Assembly (NCBI RefSeq): GCF_000213255.1
Contig: NC_015520.1
Coordinates: 1,508,001-1,572,000, forward strand
Origin: Mahella australiensis 50-1 BON
GTDB taxonomy: Bacteria; Bacillota; Clostridia; Mahellales; Mahellaceae
Reading direction: 5' to 3'
Length of the DNA stretch: 64,000 bases
Below the pieces are notes generated by a model, which was given only the letters and a program-made list of their open reading frames with translations, searched no databases and had not been told where the DNA came from. The stretch's first letter is position 1; every line of letters starts with the position of its first letter. Both the position numbers and the translations under genes were made by a program. This document shows, piece after piece, positions 25,543 through 34,205 of this stretch.

Positions 25543-26362
25543 CGTTTGATTCAGCCTCCTGCGCACTGGTTTCCAGTGAATTGGCCATTATAGCTTCGGC
25601 CGCTGATTTGACACCGTAATGCCCATCGACTCCTCTGATAACGGCTATAAGGGATAGTTTACCTATAGACGAATCTATGTTATCTATTGTAGATATACCC
25701 TCCTTTTTATAAAGCTGCATATGAGAGTTGGATACCAATTCCTGCTCAACGGCTGCCAGAGGTATATCGGTCGCCTTTACCGCCCACGTCAATTCTAATT
25801 CCAAACGCTGGTTTGAAGGTCCTCCTACGGCCAATATGATAAAATCTGGCACCGATTTTATGGGTATAAGAGACTTAATATAACCATTATCCAATAGTTG
25901 CTTATAATGATCGTCTTCTATACCTTGCTGCAGGGCAAGCACTATCTGCTGCACCATATCGCTATATGAGCCTTTGGTATCGCTGTATATTATCAGCCAT
26001 GACGCTATTTCCGCCCCTGCTGTTTCCAAGGAGCTCTTCATGTCTTGATAATCATAAGCATCGCCGATTTGGACTATCGCGATACTTGTGCCGACAAGCT
26101 TCTCTTTGGTCAGTTCCTGATACATGATTTTATTGATGGTTTCGTATGTATTACGTTCTTTCGTCAGTTGAGAAAGCTCGTCTAGCAAAGATGTGTTCTC
26201 TTTTCTTAATCGGGAGAACTCCAATTGGATCTGGTCGGCCAGAGCAGCCTGGCTTTCATCTATCATATTGCCGTTATTCATATTAAAACCCACGAATATC
26301 CCTATTCCTATCGATAGGAATAGGGTCATTATCAATATGATGTAATATTTGATATTAATCAT
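25532..26362 (-). CDS. steB: SteB/MctB-like membrane protein (annotated elsewhere as copper transporter)
   Basis: A 276-residue protein with one N-terminal transmembrane helix (YYIILIMTLFLSIGIGIFVGF), a coiled-coil (LADQIQLEFSRLRKENTSLLDELSQLTKE) and an extracytoplasmic alpha/beta domain. This is the layout of the MctB/SteB family (PF11382). In mycobacteria MctB was linked to copper; in Corynebacterium the adjacent SteA-SteB pair acts in cell separation with RipC-FtsEX. Immediate linkage to steA (4 bp) favours the division role here. No copper-binding motif is seen. Confidence 0.82.
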   Translation of the reverse strand: MINIKYYIILIMTLFLSIGIGIFVGFNMNNGNMIDESQAALADQIQLEFSRLRKENTSLLDELSQLTKERNTYETINKIMYQELTKEKLVGTSIAIVQIGDAYDYQDMKSSLETAGAEIASWLIIYSDTKGSYSDMVQQIVLALQQGIEDDHYKQLLDNGYIKSLIPIKSVPDFIILAVGGPSNQRLELELTWAVKATDIPLAAVEQELVSNSHMQLYKKEGISTIDNIDSSIGKLSLIAVIRGVDGHYGVKSAAEAIMANSLETSAQEAESNDER

Positions 26363-26366
26363 CGCG

Positions 26367-27485
26367 CTACCATCCTAACAGGATCTGAAACCGTATCAAC
26401 AACAGTTTATATAATTGTTGAAAGGCCGGGGACAGGCCGGTCACCATGATTATTGGAAAAAGCGCTGCAGCGATCAAACCGACTACATGTGACAGCCTTA
26501 TATGTGAATTATATAGTTTATTGACACCTTTGGCATCCACCAGTTTATAGCCTATCTTCATGCGCGTAAGCAACGTGCTGGCCATACCATTCCTGCCTTT
26601 TTCCAGAAAATCTATAACATTGCTATGGCTGCCCACCGCCACTATGAGGTCAGCACCCTTTTCATAAGCCAGCATCAAGGCGGCATCCTCGCTGGTACCT
26701 ATACATGGAAATGCATGGGCGTTCAAGCCCAATCTGTTCACCCTTTCTATACCTGGCGCCACACCGTTAATATAAGCATGAACAATGATCTCCTTGGCCT
26801 TTTTTAGCGCGATATCGCTGACGCTGTCCATATCCCCTATTATTATATCGGGTATATAGCCGCACTCCAATACAGCATCGGCTCCACCGTCCACGCCTAT
26901 TATTACAGGATGTATTTCGTCTATATAGGATTTTATAGCCTTAAGATCATCTTTATAATCCCTTCCCCTTATGACTGTCAATACATGCCTACCTTTAATA
27001 TTCGTTGTAAGCGGCGGAATATCAAGCTGTTCCAATATGATGGCTTTTTCCGTTTTGGCATGCTCCAACGTATTATCTATGAATCTATCCAATACTAACT
27101 TCAAGCTTTTGTCGGCTTGAGCCATCCGAGCCTCGAAGATAGCTTTGGACATCAGAACGCCACAGCCTATCTTCCGACCATCTTTGTAAATATCGCTGCC
27201 ATCTATGATCAATATGTCCCCGTCTTTTACTATATCGAATATATCATCGGTCACGTCGTCTATGACTGTTATCCCGGCAGTTAACAGCATAAATACGCCC
27301 TTGGTAGGGAAAATACCTGTTATAGAACTTTCGGTATTTATTACAGCTCTAGGCCGTTTATCTAAAAGCAAGCGAGCCGCCACTTCATCTATATCTCTAT
27401 GGGATACGATAGCTATCTCGCCCGCTTTCAATCGTTTTACAAGATTTTTGGTTTTATGATCTATTTTAGCTGTTCCTTTGATCAA
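26367..27485 (-). CDS. steA: Putative cytokinetic ring protein SteA
   Basis: A 372-residue protein. The N-terminal half carries GEIAIVSHRDIDEVAARLLLDKRPRAVIN. The central domain resembles thiamin-pyrophosphokinase-like folds (PVIIGVDGGADAVLECGYIPDIIIGDMDSVS). The C-terminus has two hydrophobic segments (VVGLIAAALFPIIMVTGL and a weaker one), consistent with membrane attachment. SteA works with SteB at the division septum in Corynebacterium. The start appears to be TTG with AAAGGAGG 13 bases upstream. It lies between spo0A and steB, as in many Clostridia, which ties division or septum functions to sporulation control. Confidence 0.88.
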   Translation of the reverse strand: MIKGTAKIDHKTKNLVKRLKAGEIAIVSHRDIDEVAARLLLDKRPRAVINTESSITGIFPTKGVFMLLTAGITVIDDVTDDIFDIVKDGDILIIDGSDIYKDGRKIGCGVLMSKAIFEARMAQADKSLKLVLDRFIDNTLEHAKTEKAIILEQLDIPPLTTNIKGRHVLTVIRGRDYKDDLKAIKSYIDEIHPVIIGVDGGADAVLECGYIPDIIIGDMDSVSDIALKKAKEIIVHAYINGVAPGIERVNRLGLNAHAFPCIGTSEDAALMLAYEKGADLIVAVGSHSNVIDFLEKGRNGMASTLLTRMKIGYKLVDAKGVNKLYNSHIRLSHVVGLIAAALFPIIMVTGLSPAFQQLYKLLLIRFQILLGW

Positions 27486-27549
27486 CGATAAATCTATACC
27501 TCCTTTCCTTTAGTAGGATTATCATAAAACCATAATTTATACCATGCAT

Positions 27550-27574
27550 AAAAAAAGAAGCCTTAAAAGGCTTC
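27550..27574 (-). terminator. Rho-independent terminator of spo0A
   Basis: GAAGCCTT (27557-27564) / AAGGCTTC (27567-27574) followed leftward by seven T residues. The stem overlaps the spo0A stop codon, so spo0A transcripts should end here rather than run into steA. Confidence 0.85.
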
Positions 27575-28394
27575 ATGTTAACTTGATCATTTTTGAATCC
27601 AATCGCAATTTATCTGCTATCATAGCTATAAACTCACCGTTGGTAGGCTTGCCTTTATCGACCTGTATAGTATAACCAAACATTTTATTAAGTGTCTCCG
27701 GCTTACCTCTGCTCCATGCCACCTCTATAGCGTGCCTTATGGCCCTTTCTACGCGGCTGGGCGTGGTGTTGTATTTCTCAGCTATTGTCGGATATAATTG
27801 CTTGGTTATCTTACTGAGCAATCCCATATCACTAACCACCATAGTTATGGCTTCGCGTAAGAATTGATAGCCTTTTATATGAGCCGGTATGCCCAATTCG
27901 TGCATGAGATCGGTTATTTTATTTTCTAACGACACATCGGTGCGCATCACCGCATCGCCGCGGCTTATGAAAGAAGATGTTAAAACGGGTTTCTTAGCAT
28001 ATGTATCATCGTTTTTTTCGGTAAAAATCTCCCTTATACGTTTAAGAAACATGGCTATATCAAACGGTTTTACTATATAATAGTCAGCCCCCAACGCTAT
28101 CGCCTTTTGCGTGATCCTATCTTGCCCTACGGCAGACAACATTATAATCTTAGGCATGTGCTCCATATCAGACGCGTTGAGCCTTTCCAATACTCCCAGA
28201 CCATCTAAATGCGGCATAATGATATCCAGAACCATCAGATTCGGATCGGTACGCGCTGCCAGATCTATGGCCTCCATGCCATCATAAGCAATGCCTACCA
28301 CCTCCATATCCTCCTGTTTATTGAGGTATTCCGCCAAGATATCACAAAAATCCTTGTTATCATCTGCCAACAGAACCCTTATCTTATCCTCCAA
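27573..28394 (-). CDS. spo0A: Sporulation master response regulator
   Basis: Receiver domain (about 1-120) with D11 and D12 and the phospho-acceptor D57 in [13 protein letters not shown], a linker, and the Spo0A effector domain (about 150-273). The recognition region [20 protein letters not shown] is essentially the family signature. It activates and represses early sporulation genes by binding 0A boxes once phosphorylated. The start seems to be TTG with AAAGGA about 12 bases upstream. The promoter region has a sigma-H-like promoter overlapping a 0A box. spoIVB, often immediately upstream, is not here; coaX occupies the place. Confidence 0.98.
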   Translation of the reverse strand: MEDKIRVLLADDNKDFCDILAEYLNKQEDMEVVGIAYDGMEAIDLAARTDPNLMVLDIIMPHLDGLGVLERLNASDMEHMPKIIMLSAVGQDRITQKAIALGADYYIVKPFDIAMFLKRIREIFTEKNDDTYAKKPVLTSSFISRGDAVMRTDVSLENKITDLMHELGIPAHIKGYQFLREAITMVVSDMGLLSKITKQLYPTIAEKYNTTPSRVERAIRHAIEVAWSRGKPETLNKMFGYTIQVDKGKPTNGEFIAMIADKLRLDSKMIKLT

Positions 28395-28437
28395 AGCATT
28401 TCACTATCCTTTCAAATATATTTGAGTTATATTTTAA

Positions 28438-28466
28438 CAATTCGACATAATTTCAAAAAATCCTGC
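28438..28466 (-). promoter_or_regulatory. Sigma-H-type promoter of spo0A overlapping a 0A box
   Basis: Reading leftward: GCAGGATTT (28466-28458) matches the sigma-H -35 consensus, an 11-bp gap follows, and GTCGAATTG (28446-28438) matches the -10 in all but the last base. TGTCGAA (28447-28441), a 0A box core, overlaps the -10. This recalls the sporulation promoter of Bacillus spo0A and implies autoregulation. Confidence 0.7.
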
Positions 28467-28504
28467 TAAAATTATAAAAAAAATAGAAGAGCTCTTAGGC
28501 TCCC

Positions 28505-29272
28505 CTATTGATTGCGGCAATATATAATCCGCAAACCCTCTAATGTAAGTAGATTATCAGTTTTTTCTATTGTCTCAGACTCCGACGCTATAAGCCTGGC
28601 TAGCCCGCCTGTAGCTATGACATGAGGCTTGCCGGCATCCAATTCCAATGCCATACGCCGTACCATATAATCCACCAAGCCCACATAACCGTATACGATA
28701 CCCGATTGCATACTGTTCACGGTATTCTTGGCTATGACGGTATCCGGTTTAGCCAATTCTACACGCGGTAACCGAGCTGTCCTCTCAAATAAGGCATCGC
28801 TGGATATCTTTATACCCGGCGCAATGGCGCCACCCAAATATTCGCCTTTATCCGAAACGGCACAAAACGTTGTGGCGGTACCGAAATCTATTATTATATC
28901 CGGCCCCCCATACGTCTCATATGCCGCTACAGCATTGACTATCCTGTCGGCTCCAACCTCCTTTGGATTATCGTATTTTATATTCATTCCGGTTTTTATG
29001 CCCGGCCCTACTACAAGTGGATCGCGATGAAAGTATTTGCGGCACATATGTTCTATGGAATACATTATAGGCGGTACCACCGATGATATTATTATGCCAT
29101 CTATAGTTTCGGCGCTTAAATGCTCATAAGCAAATAACTGTGTTATCGATAAGCCATATTCATCGGCCGTTTTATTTTTGTCGGTAGCTATGCGCCAATA
29201 CGAGATCAACTTTTTGTCGTCATAAACCCCTAATACTATATTGGTATTGCCTATATCCATTACCAAAATCAT
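28505..29272 (-). CDS. coaX: Type III pantothenate kinase
   Basis: Phosphorylates pantothenate, the first step of coenzyme A synthesis; ASKHA fold, not feedback-inhibited by CoA. Motifs: [18 protein letters not shown] at the N-terminus, [25 protein letters not shown] and [13 protein letters not shown]. The 255 residues are normal. It lies 26 bp downstream of an ECF transporter S-component gene, suggesting coupled uptake and phosphorylation of pantothenate. Confidence 0.97.
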   Translation of the reverse strand: MILVMDIGNTNIVLGVYDDKKLISYWRIATDKNKTADEYGLSITQLFAYEHLSAETIDGIIISSVVPPIMYSIEHMCRKYFHRDPLVVGPGIKTGMNIKYDNPKEVGADRIVNAVAAYETYGGPDIIIDFGTATTFCAVSDKGEYLGGAIAPGIKISSDALFERTARLPRVELAKPDTVIAKNTVNSMQSGIVYGYVGLVDYMVRRMALELDAGKPHVIATGGLARLIASESETIEKTDNLLTLEGLRIIYCRNQ

Positions 29273-29298
29273 CGATCGATTTTTTCCTCCGCTTTGAT

Positions 29299-29904
29299 TT
29301 ACTGCCTGCTTATTCTACGCACAGCGCTTACCACTGCAATCGTTATTATAACGGCGATTATTATCTCCGGTATGCCATTGGTTAAACCTATCGCCGCTAT
29401 TGCTCCGCCTGCGGCAGCTTCGCTTATGCCCATGGCTTTAGCCACACGAGCGGCATATATGATATATATCATACCTAACACGCCAACAGTATTGGTAATT
29501 GTACCCGCGGCGGCGGCTATGCCCGTTGCTACCGTATTGGCAACTGTCAAGCGCTTATCTGCGTCGTTCCTAGGCCATAATATCAACACCGCTCTGTAGA
29601 CATAATACGATACCACGCCTATCAATATCCTGGGCAATACGGCTACCAATGGATTCAAAAATGCAAAGGACAAAACATTGGGATGCATCACTGCTTGAAG
29701 CATACTGAATGCACCGAATATCAATCCGATAAGAGCACCAACCAATGGACCTTCTAAAATTGCTCCTATAAGCACCGGTATATGCATAGTCGTTGCACTG
29801 GCCGGCGGTATGGGAATAAAGCCCAAGCCAGGCGTTAGTCCAAGTACGATAGATATGGCAGAAAGCACGCCTATTATAACCAACTTGCGCGTATCAATGC
29901 GCAT
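29299..29904 (-). CDS. ECF transporter S component, probably for pantothenate
   Basis: About 201 residues with six hydrophobic segments. The start region has [20 protein letters not shown], containing the A-helix pattern by which S components dock on the shared Ecf[33 protein letters not shown] is the typical second loop and helix. The S component binds the vitamin and uses the common EcfA-A'-T module. The substrate pantothenate is inferred from coaX immediately downstream. The start is placed at ATG 29904, 7 bases after GGAGGTG. Confidence 0.82.
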   Translation of the reverse strand: MRIDTRKLVIIGVLSAISIVLGLTPGLGFIPIPPASATTMHIPVLIGAILEGPLVGALIGLIFGAFSMLQAVMHPNVLSFAFLNPLVAVLPRILIGVVSYYVYRAVLILWPRNDADKRLTVANTVATGIAAAAGTITNTVGVLGMIYIIYAARVAKAMGISEAAAGGAIAAIGLTNGIPEIIIAVIITIAVVSAVRRISRQ

Positions 29905-30094
29905 AAAAAACACCTCCGTTCGAGTTCCTTAAAAGGATACCAGACGTTTTTATTTTATTTTTTGACTGCAGCAGTCTAGTTCCATGAGATACTAGCTAGT
30001 TGATATATATTTTACCACTTAAATATTTCATCCGCAAGGATATTTTTCGGCTATCTTAACAGCCGAAGTTTAAGTCATCTCATTTCTCCATATC

Positions 30095-30123
30095 AAAAAT
30101 GAGCACTAAACGTGCTCATTTTT
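30095..30123 (-). terminator. Terminator of the radical SAM gene
   Basis: Perfect 12-bp stem AAAAATGAGCAC (30095-30106) / GTGCTCATTTTT (30112-30123), T-run on both strands. The stop codon of the radical SAM gene (30118-30116) lies inside the stem. Confidence 0.85.
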
Positions 30124-31498
30124 GATTAGAAGCTGCTATTTCAGCTTTTTGCTTTTCCTCCAAATGCTTTTGCCATATCTCGTCGGCCTCAGCGCCCCAT
30201 TTCTCTGAGTACGGTTTGAGCTTATCGGCCAGCTCATCGACCGGTTCAGGGTCATCGTACTGCGTCGAATAAGCATTCGCCTCACGCACCATTTCTCTAA
30301 GTTGTTCGGGATTATCCAGCATGGGGCACGGCCGCAACATATTCTCGTTGAAAGGCTGGCGTTTCCTGTAGGCTTGCATTAACGGCGATTTAAGCGCTTC
30401 GAATAACGTCGTATCTTTGATATTACAAGTGGCATAATGTATGAACGCACATGGCTCTACATCTCCGTGAGCATTTATATGCAAATACCTCCTGCCACCA
30501 GCAATACAACCCATAGAAGCCTCGCCATCATTCCAAAAATCCAATACGAATATAGGCTTGGTAGATCGGATTTCATTTATGCGCTTATACATAGTAGCTC
30601 TTTCTTCCGGCGTGGCCATCAAGTCCAAATCAGCATCTCTGCCCACGGGTACGTACGTAAAATACCAACCGAATACGCAGCCTTTTTCCACCATTAAGTC
30701 GATGAATTCATCGGATGAAACCTCATCTATATTGCCATGCTTATAAGTGGTAGAGAAACCGAATATGCAACCGGCATCCCTCAATTTTTCCATAGCCGAT
30801 ATAACCTTTTGGTAAACGCCCTTGCCTCTGCGCTCGTCGGTAGTTTGCTCAAAGCCTTCTATGCTTATGGCAAATGCAAGGTTACCCACACGCTTTACTT
30901 CTTCAATAAACGGCTCATCTATAAGCGTGGCATTAGTGAATGACAGAAATACTGAATCCGGGTGTGCTTCAGCCAACCTTATAAGATCCCTTTTGCGCAC
31001 CGTAGGCTCGCCACCGGAAAATATAGTAAAGTATATCCCAAGATCCTCAGCCTCACCTATCACTCGATCCAAGGTTTCATAATCCAAACTGGCACTCTTT
31101 TTATATTCTCCCGCCCAGCATCCTATGCAGCGGAGATTACACGCAGCCGTCGGGTCTATCAATATAGCCCACGGAACGTTTATATCGTATTTTTCAGATA
31201 ATTCCAATTGTTTCGGCGTACCAAGTAAGCTAGCATTAAGAAAGAAATTAACGCCTATTTTCTCCGCCACATGTGGGTCGGTTCGTGTCAGCAAGGTTAC
31301 GGCAAATTTATGCCAGTTATTATTGGGATCAAGAACATACTTCTTTAAGTTTTCTATAGTTTCCTTATCTTGTTTACGTATGGCTATTTTTTGAGCCCAA
31401 TTAAGCATTTTAGGAAGATTCTTCTCGGGATCTTTACCCAAGTATTTTAGCCCCTGTTTCAGAACCGCCTCTCCTAATATCTTAGTCGCTGCACTCAT
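30116..31498 (-). CDS. Radical SAM protein with C-terminal SPASM-like Cys region
   Basis: A 460-residue enzyme. The radical SAM 4Fe-4S motif is C120-x3-C124-x2-C127 (CNLRCIGC), followed by FSGGEPTVRKRDL, which binds SAM. A Cys-rich C-terminal part (GCIAGGRRYLHINAHGDVEPC and MLRPCPM) could hold a further cluster. The N-terminal 100 residues form an extra helical domain (LKQGLKYLGKDPEKNLPKML). The substrate is not known. Similar long radical SAM proteins occur in Clostridia; one group in Thermoanaerobacter was reported to join fatty-acyl tails into membrane-spanning lipids, a speculative possibility here. The upstream winged-helix gene may regulate it. Confidence 0.85.
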   Translation of the reverse strand: MSAATKILGEAVLKQGLKYLGKDPEKNLPKMLNWAQKIAIRKQDKETIENLKKYVLDPNNNWHKFAVTLLTRTDPHVAEKIGVNFFLNASLLGTPKQLELSEKYDINVPWAILIDPTAACNLRCIGCWAGEYKKSASLDYETLDRVIGEAEDLGIYFTIFSGGEPTVRKRDLIRLAEAHPDSVFLSFTNATLIDEPFIEEVKRVGNLAFAISIEGFEQTTDERRGKGVYQKVISAMEKLRDAGCIFGFSTTYKHGNIDEVSSDEFIDLMVEKGCVFGWYFTYVPVGRDADLDLMATPEERATMYKRINEIRSTKPIFVLDFWNDGEASMGCIAGGRRYLHINAHGDVEPCAFIHYATCNIKDTTLFEALKSPLMQAYRKRQPFNENMLRPCPMLDNPEQLREMVREANAYSTQYDDPEPVDELADKLKPYSEKWGAEADEIWQKHLEEKQKAEIAASNQK

Positions 31499-31619
31499 AA
31501 TTTATATCCACCTTTCTATAAACAGATTATATAGCTGTGACAACATATCCACAACGCTAAGGGCCTCTACCACATGATCTTATATAAACCACCATAAATC
31601 TCCCCTCTTTTCGACACAC

Positions 31620-32291
31620 TTAAGTGACAGTGTTTACAGCAAAATCCCATAGCATATTTTGCTGTTCAATAGATATATCCGATATATTATGCTGAAGCCT
31701 ATTTATGTACTGCATAATATTTTGGATCATAGCTTTATTTTTGCCCGTTTTCATAGCTTGGCCTATCAGTAGACCTATAAGTATTGACAATTTTAGTTCT
31801 GCTTTAATCTTCATCCTAGTAACTTCTTTTAAGCTATCATTTATTTCCTCTTTTTTTAGTTCGTCCCCTAGATCTACCATTAAAAGGGCTATAGTGTAGG
31901 CACACAACACCAGAGAATCGTCTAAATGCGATATTTCTTCAATGATATCCTCTAAAACGCGATTTCTATTCTCATGTTTTGCCTCCCTAATCTTTACCAA
32001 CAGGCTTTCCTCTACTAGTTTCCATTTATCATCGCTAGTCACCGCACTTCCACATCCCGTTTCAACAGGTATAAAACCAACAGTTGAGCGTCCGGGCATA
32101 TTATCGTTTCTTACTATATATGTAACATCCAATATACCCAACTCGTTTAACTGCTTCATGACATCGTAAGCTGTCCACTTGCTCACACCTAATTGATCTG
32201 CCACTTCGGAATAATGCACTGGACGCTTAAACTGGCCATAAAGCTGATTTATAGTGTTCAAAAAGTCCTGTTGCCGTCCAGTCAGCTTCAT
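31620..32291 (-). CDS. Winged-helix DNA-binding protein of unknown function
   Basis: A 223-residue protein. The N-terminal 70 residues form a clear helix-turn-helix (TGRQQDFLNTINQLY then VHYSEVADQLGVSKWTAYDVMKQLNELGIL) of the LexA/MarR-like winged type. The remainder is helical with a weakly hydrophobic segment (LKLSILIGLLIGQAMK) and no recognised ligand domain. It lies 120 bp upstream of the radical SAM gene in the same direction. It may control that gene in response to membrane or lipid state (inference). An IS element is inserted about 70 bp upstream of its start. Confidence 0.7.
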   Translation of the reverse strand: MKLTGRQQDFLNTINQLYGQFKRPVHYSEVADQLGVSKWTAYDVMKQLNELGILDVTYIVRNDNMPGRSTVGFIPVETGCGSAVTSDDKWKLVEESLLVKIREAKHENRNRVLEDIIEEISHLDDSLVLCAYTIALLMVDLGDELKKEEINDSLKEVTRMKIKAELKLSILIGLLIGQAMKTGKNKAMIQNIMQYINRLQHNISDISIEQQNMLWDFAVNTVT

Positions 32292-32359
32292 TCAAATCAT
32301 CTCCCAAAAAACCAAAAAATATCTTGTTATTATAATAATAGAAATATATTCATTTGTCA

Positions 32360-32378
32360 ATAGCTTATTTTGCCAATG
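32360..32378 (+). repeat. Left 19-bp direct repeat flanking the ISNCY element (target duplication)
   Basis: ATAGCTTATTTTGCCAATG, identical to 34128-34146. The long duplication fits the IS1202 group of ISNCY, known for target duplications of about 20-29 bp. Confidence 0.75.
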
Positions 32379-32453
32379 TTATTATTCTATGATATTGTCA
32401 TAGTAAAATTATTCTGCGATAATGTCATTATGAGGAGAGAGGAACAGTATTGT

Positions 32454-33790
32454 ATGACAGAGAGCGAAATGCAAAAACTTGTTGTTATTAATAAAGTCAT
32501 CGATGGGACGTTAACCGCAAGTGAAGCTGCGCAGGTTTTAGACCTCAGTGTTCGTCAAATATTTAGACTTAAGAAGGGGGTTAAAGAACAAGGTGCGTCT
32601 TTCGTTATTCATAAGAACAGAGGCCGTAAACCTGCTAATGCTTTAAGCGATGAGCTAGTAAACCATATCCTCACTTTGAGGAAGGAAAAGTATTTTGATA
32701 CGAATTTCTCTCATTTTAGAGATTTGCTTGAGGATGATAAGGGTATTATTCTTAGTAATTCCTCGGTTTATAGAATCCTTGATAAGGCCGGTATTCAAAG
32801 CCCTAGAAAGCATAGACGCCCTCGTAAGATTCATGCTAGAAGGGAACGTATGCCTCAGGCTGGCATGTTGGTGCAAATCGATTGCACCTCTTTTGAATGG
32901 ATTCCTTCTGTAGGTAATATGGCTCTCCACGGTGCCATAGACGATGCCACCGGTCAGGTCCTCGCGCTCTATTTTACTGAAAACGAGTGTATGAATGGCT
33001 ATTTTGAGCTCATGCGTACCATCATTGGCCAATATGGTATCCCTATATCTCTATATGCCGATAAGCATACTATATTTGCTTCTCCTAATAAGGGTAAAAT
33101 CTCTATCGAGGAGCAGCTTGAGGGTAAAGTGGTAAATGAAACCCAGTTCCAAATGGCTATGAGTACATTGGGTATATCTATCATTAATGCCAGGTCCCCT
33201 CAGGCTAAGGGCCGCGTAGAGAGGCTATGGAATACTTTGCAGGATAGGCTCAGGGCAGAATTGAGGATTTATGGCATTGATTCTATGGAAAAGGCCAATG
33301 AGTTTTTGCCTAAGTTCCTGGAGAGATATAATAAAAGGTTCGCCATAGAGCCTCAAGATCCCGAGCCTGCTTTTAGAGAATCACCGCCGGATATCGACTT
33401 AGATAATATACTTTGTGTTAAGTTATCTAGAAAAGTTGATAATGGCGGCGTATTTTCTCTACACAGCCAATATTATCAAGTTGTATGTGATGATGGCAAA
33501 ACCGTTGCACCTATCGTTCCTAGAGCTAAGATAACGGTTCTTACCAGCCCCAGGATAGGTATACGGTGCAGTATGGCAATAATATATATGCTGTGAAAAA
33601 GCTCGATGAACCGCCTAAGAAAGCTCAGAAAGCTAATAAGGCAAGTTCATCGAGCACAGCTAAGCCTTATAAGCCTTCTCCCACTCATCCTTGGAAACAA
33701 GGTTGGCAGAAGGCGCCATCATATTGGTATGAGGAATCAGACAGAGAGATTTTAGAGGCTCTGTATAATTCCTCACGCGCCTGGCACTAG
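32454..33790 (+). pseudogene. ISNCY family transposase, disrupted by a frameshift
   Basis: Starts at ATG 32454 after GAGGAGAGAGG. An N-terminal helix-turn-helix (LTASEAAQVLDLSVRQIFRLKKG) is followed by a DDE catalytic core: D in LVQIDCTSFEW, D in LYADKHTIF, and E in RVERLWNTLQDRL. Near 33563 the frame changes. The first frame stops at 33596, but the continuation (QYGNNIYAVKKL..SYWYEESDREIL) is in the -1 frame to 33790. The reading RIGIR-VQYGNNIYAV would be restored by one extra G after CGG. No slippery heptamer is seen there, so an inactivating one-base loss is more likely than programmed frameshifting. Confidence 0.8.
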
Positions 33791-33796
33791 CCAGTA

Positions 33797-33926
33797 TTAA
33801 GGCTTACAGCCTAATTATATAATAGCTGCGAAATGAACGTGCGTCAAGGGCAAGCGGAGCTTGTTTATTTTACCCTTTACGCACGGGAATGGAGCAGCTA
33901 GAATTTAGCAAAGCAGTAAGCCTTAA
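33797..33926. repeat. 130-bp nested inverted-repeat structure downstream of the transposase
   Basis: Three nested stems share one axis: TTAAGGCTTAC (33797-33807) with GTAAGCCTTAA (33916-33926); AGCTGC (33824-33829) with GCAGCT (33894-33899); GTGCGTCAAGGG (33839-33850) with CCCTTTACGCAC (33873-33884, one mismatch). A small AAGC-GGA-GCTT hairpin is in the centre. It begins 6 bases after the transposase stop. It could be a structured RNA, a miniature element nested in the IS, or a cruciform. Confidence 0.7.
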
Positions 33927-33944
33927 GATAGTATTATCTTTTTT
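33925..33944 (+). terminator. Terminator at the end of the ISNCY transcript
   Basis: AAGATA (33925-33930) / TATCTT (33935-33940) with a 4-base loop, running into six T residues. It follows directly on the nested hairpin. Confidence 0.55.
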
Positions 33945-34127
33945 GCTCATTTGGTGGTAATATATGTTCTCATATCATATTAATGTAAGTTGCTAAAGTT
34001 ATATAACCAGCTTACTGTAATATAATCTATATTTAATGTTCCAATTATAGTAAATCTATGCCTCGTTATGAAATTTTCGCTGAATAAATATCAGCCATTT
34101 ACTATGACATTTTCGCTGACTATTGAC

Positions 34128-34146
34128 ATAGCTTATTTTGCCAATG
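34128..34146 (+). repeat. Right 19-bp direct repeat flanking the ISNCY element
   Basis: ATAGCTTATTTTGCCAATG, identical to 32360-32378. Confidence 0.75.
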
Positions 34147-34205
34147 AAATAATCCTCTATAAATTTATAGCACCATGTTGCCGAAAAATAATAGTGAGGT
34201 GATTT

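Larger units (their letters stand above)
32379..34127 (+). mobile_element. ISNCY/IS1202-group insertion sequence, frameshifted
   Basis: About 1.75 kb between 19-bp direct repeats. The ends are related inverted sequences: GTCATAGTAAA at 32397-32407 is matched inverted at 34098-34108. A second subterminal pair (32416-32435 and 34061-34081) resembles GCGAxAATxTCATxAxGAGG. It encodes one DDE transposase with a -1 frame disruption near 33563. Between the transposase stop (33790) and the right end are a long nested hairpin and a terminator (33925-33944); 33945-34060 shows nothing else. It is inserted between the divergently oriented winged-helix and lytic transglycosylase genes. Confidence 0.8.

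Noticed and set aside
33555-33600. Programmed -1 frameshift in the ISNCY transposase
   Set aside because: No slippery heptamer lies where the homologous reading changes frame, and one missing G explains the shift.
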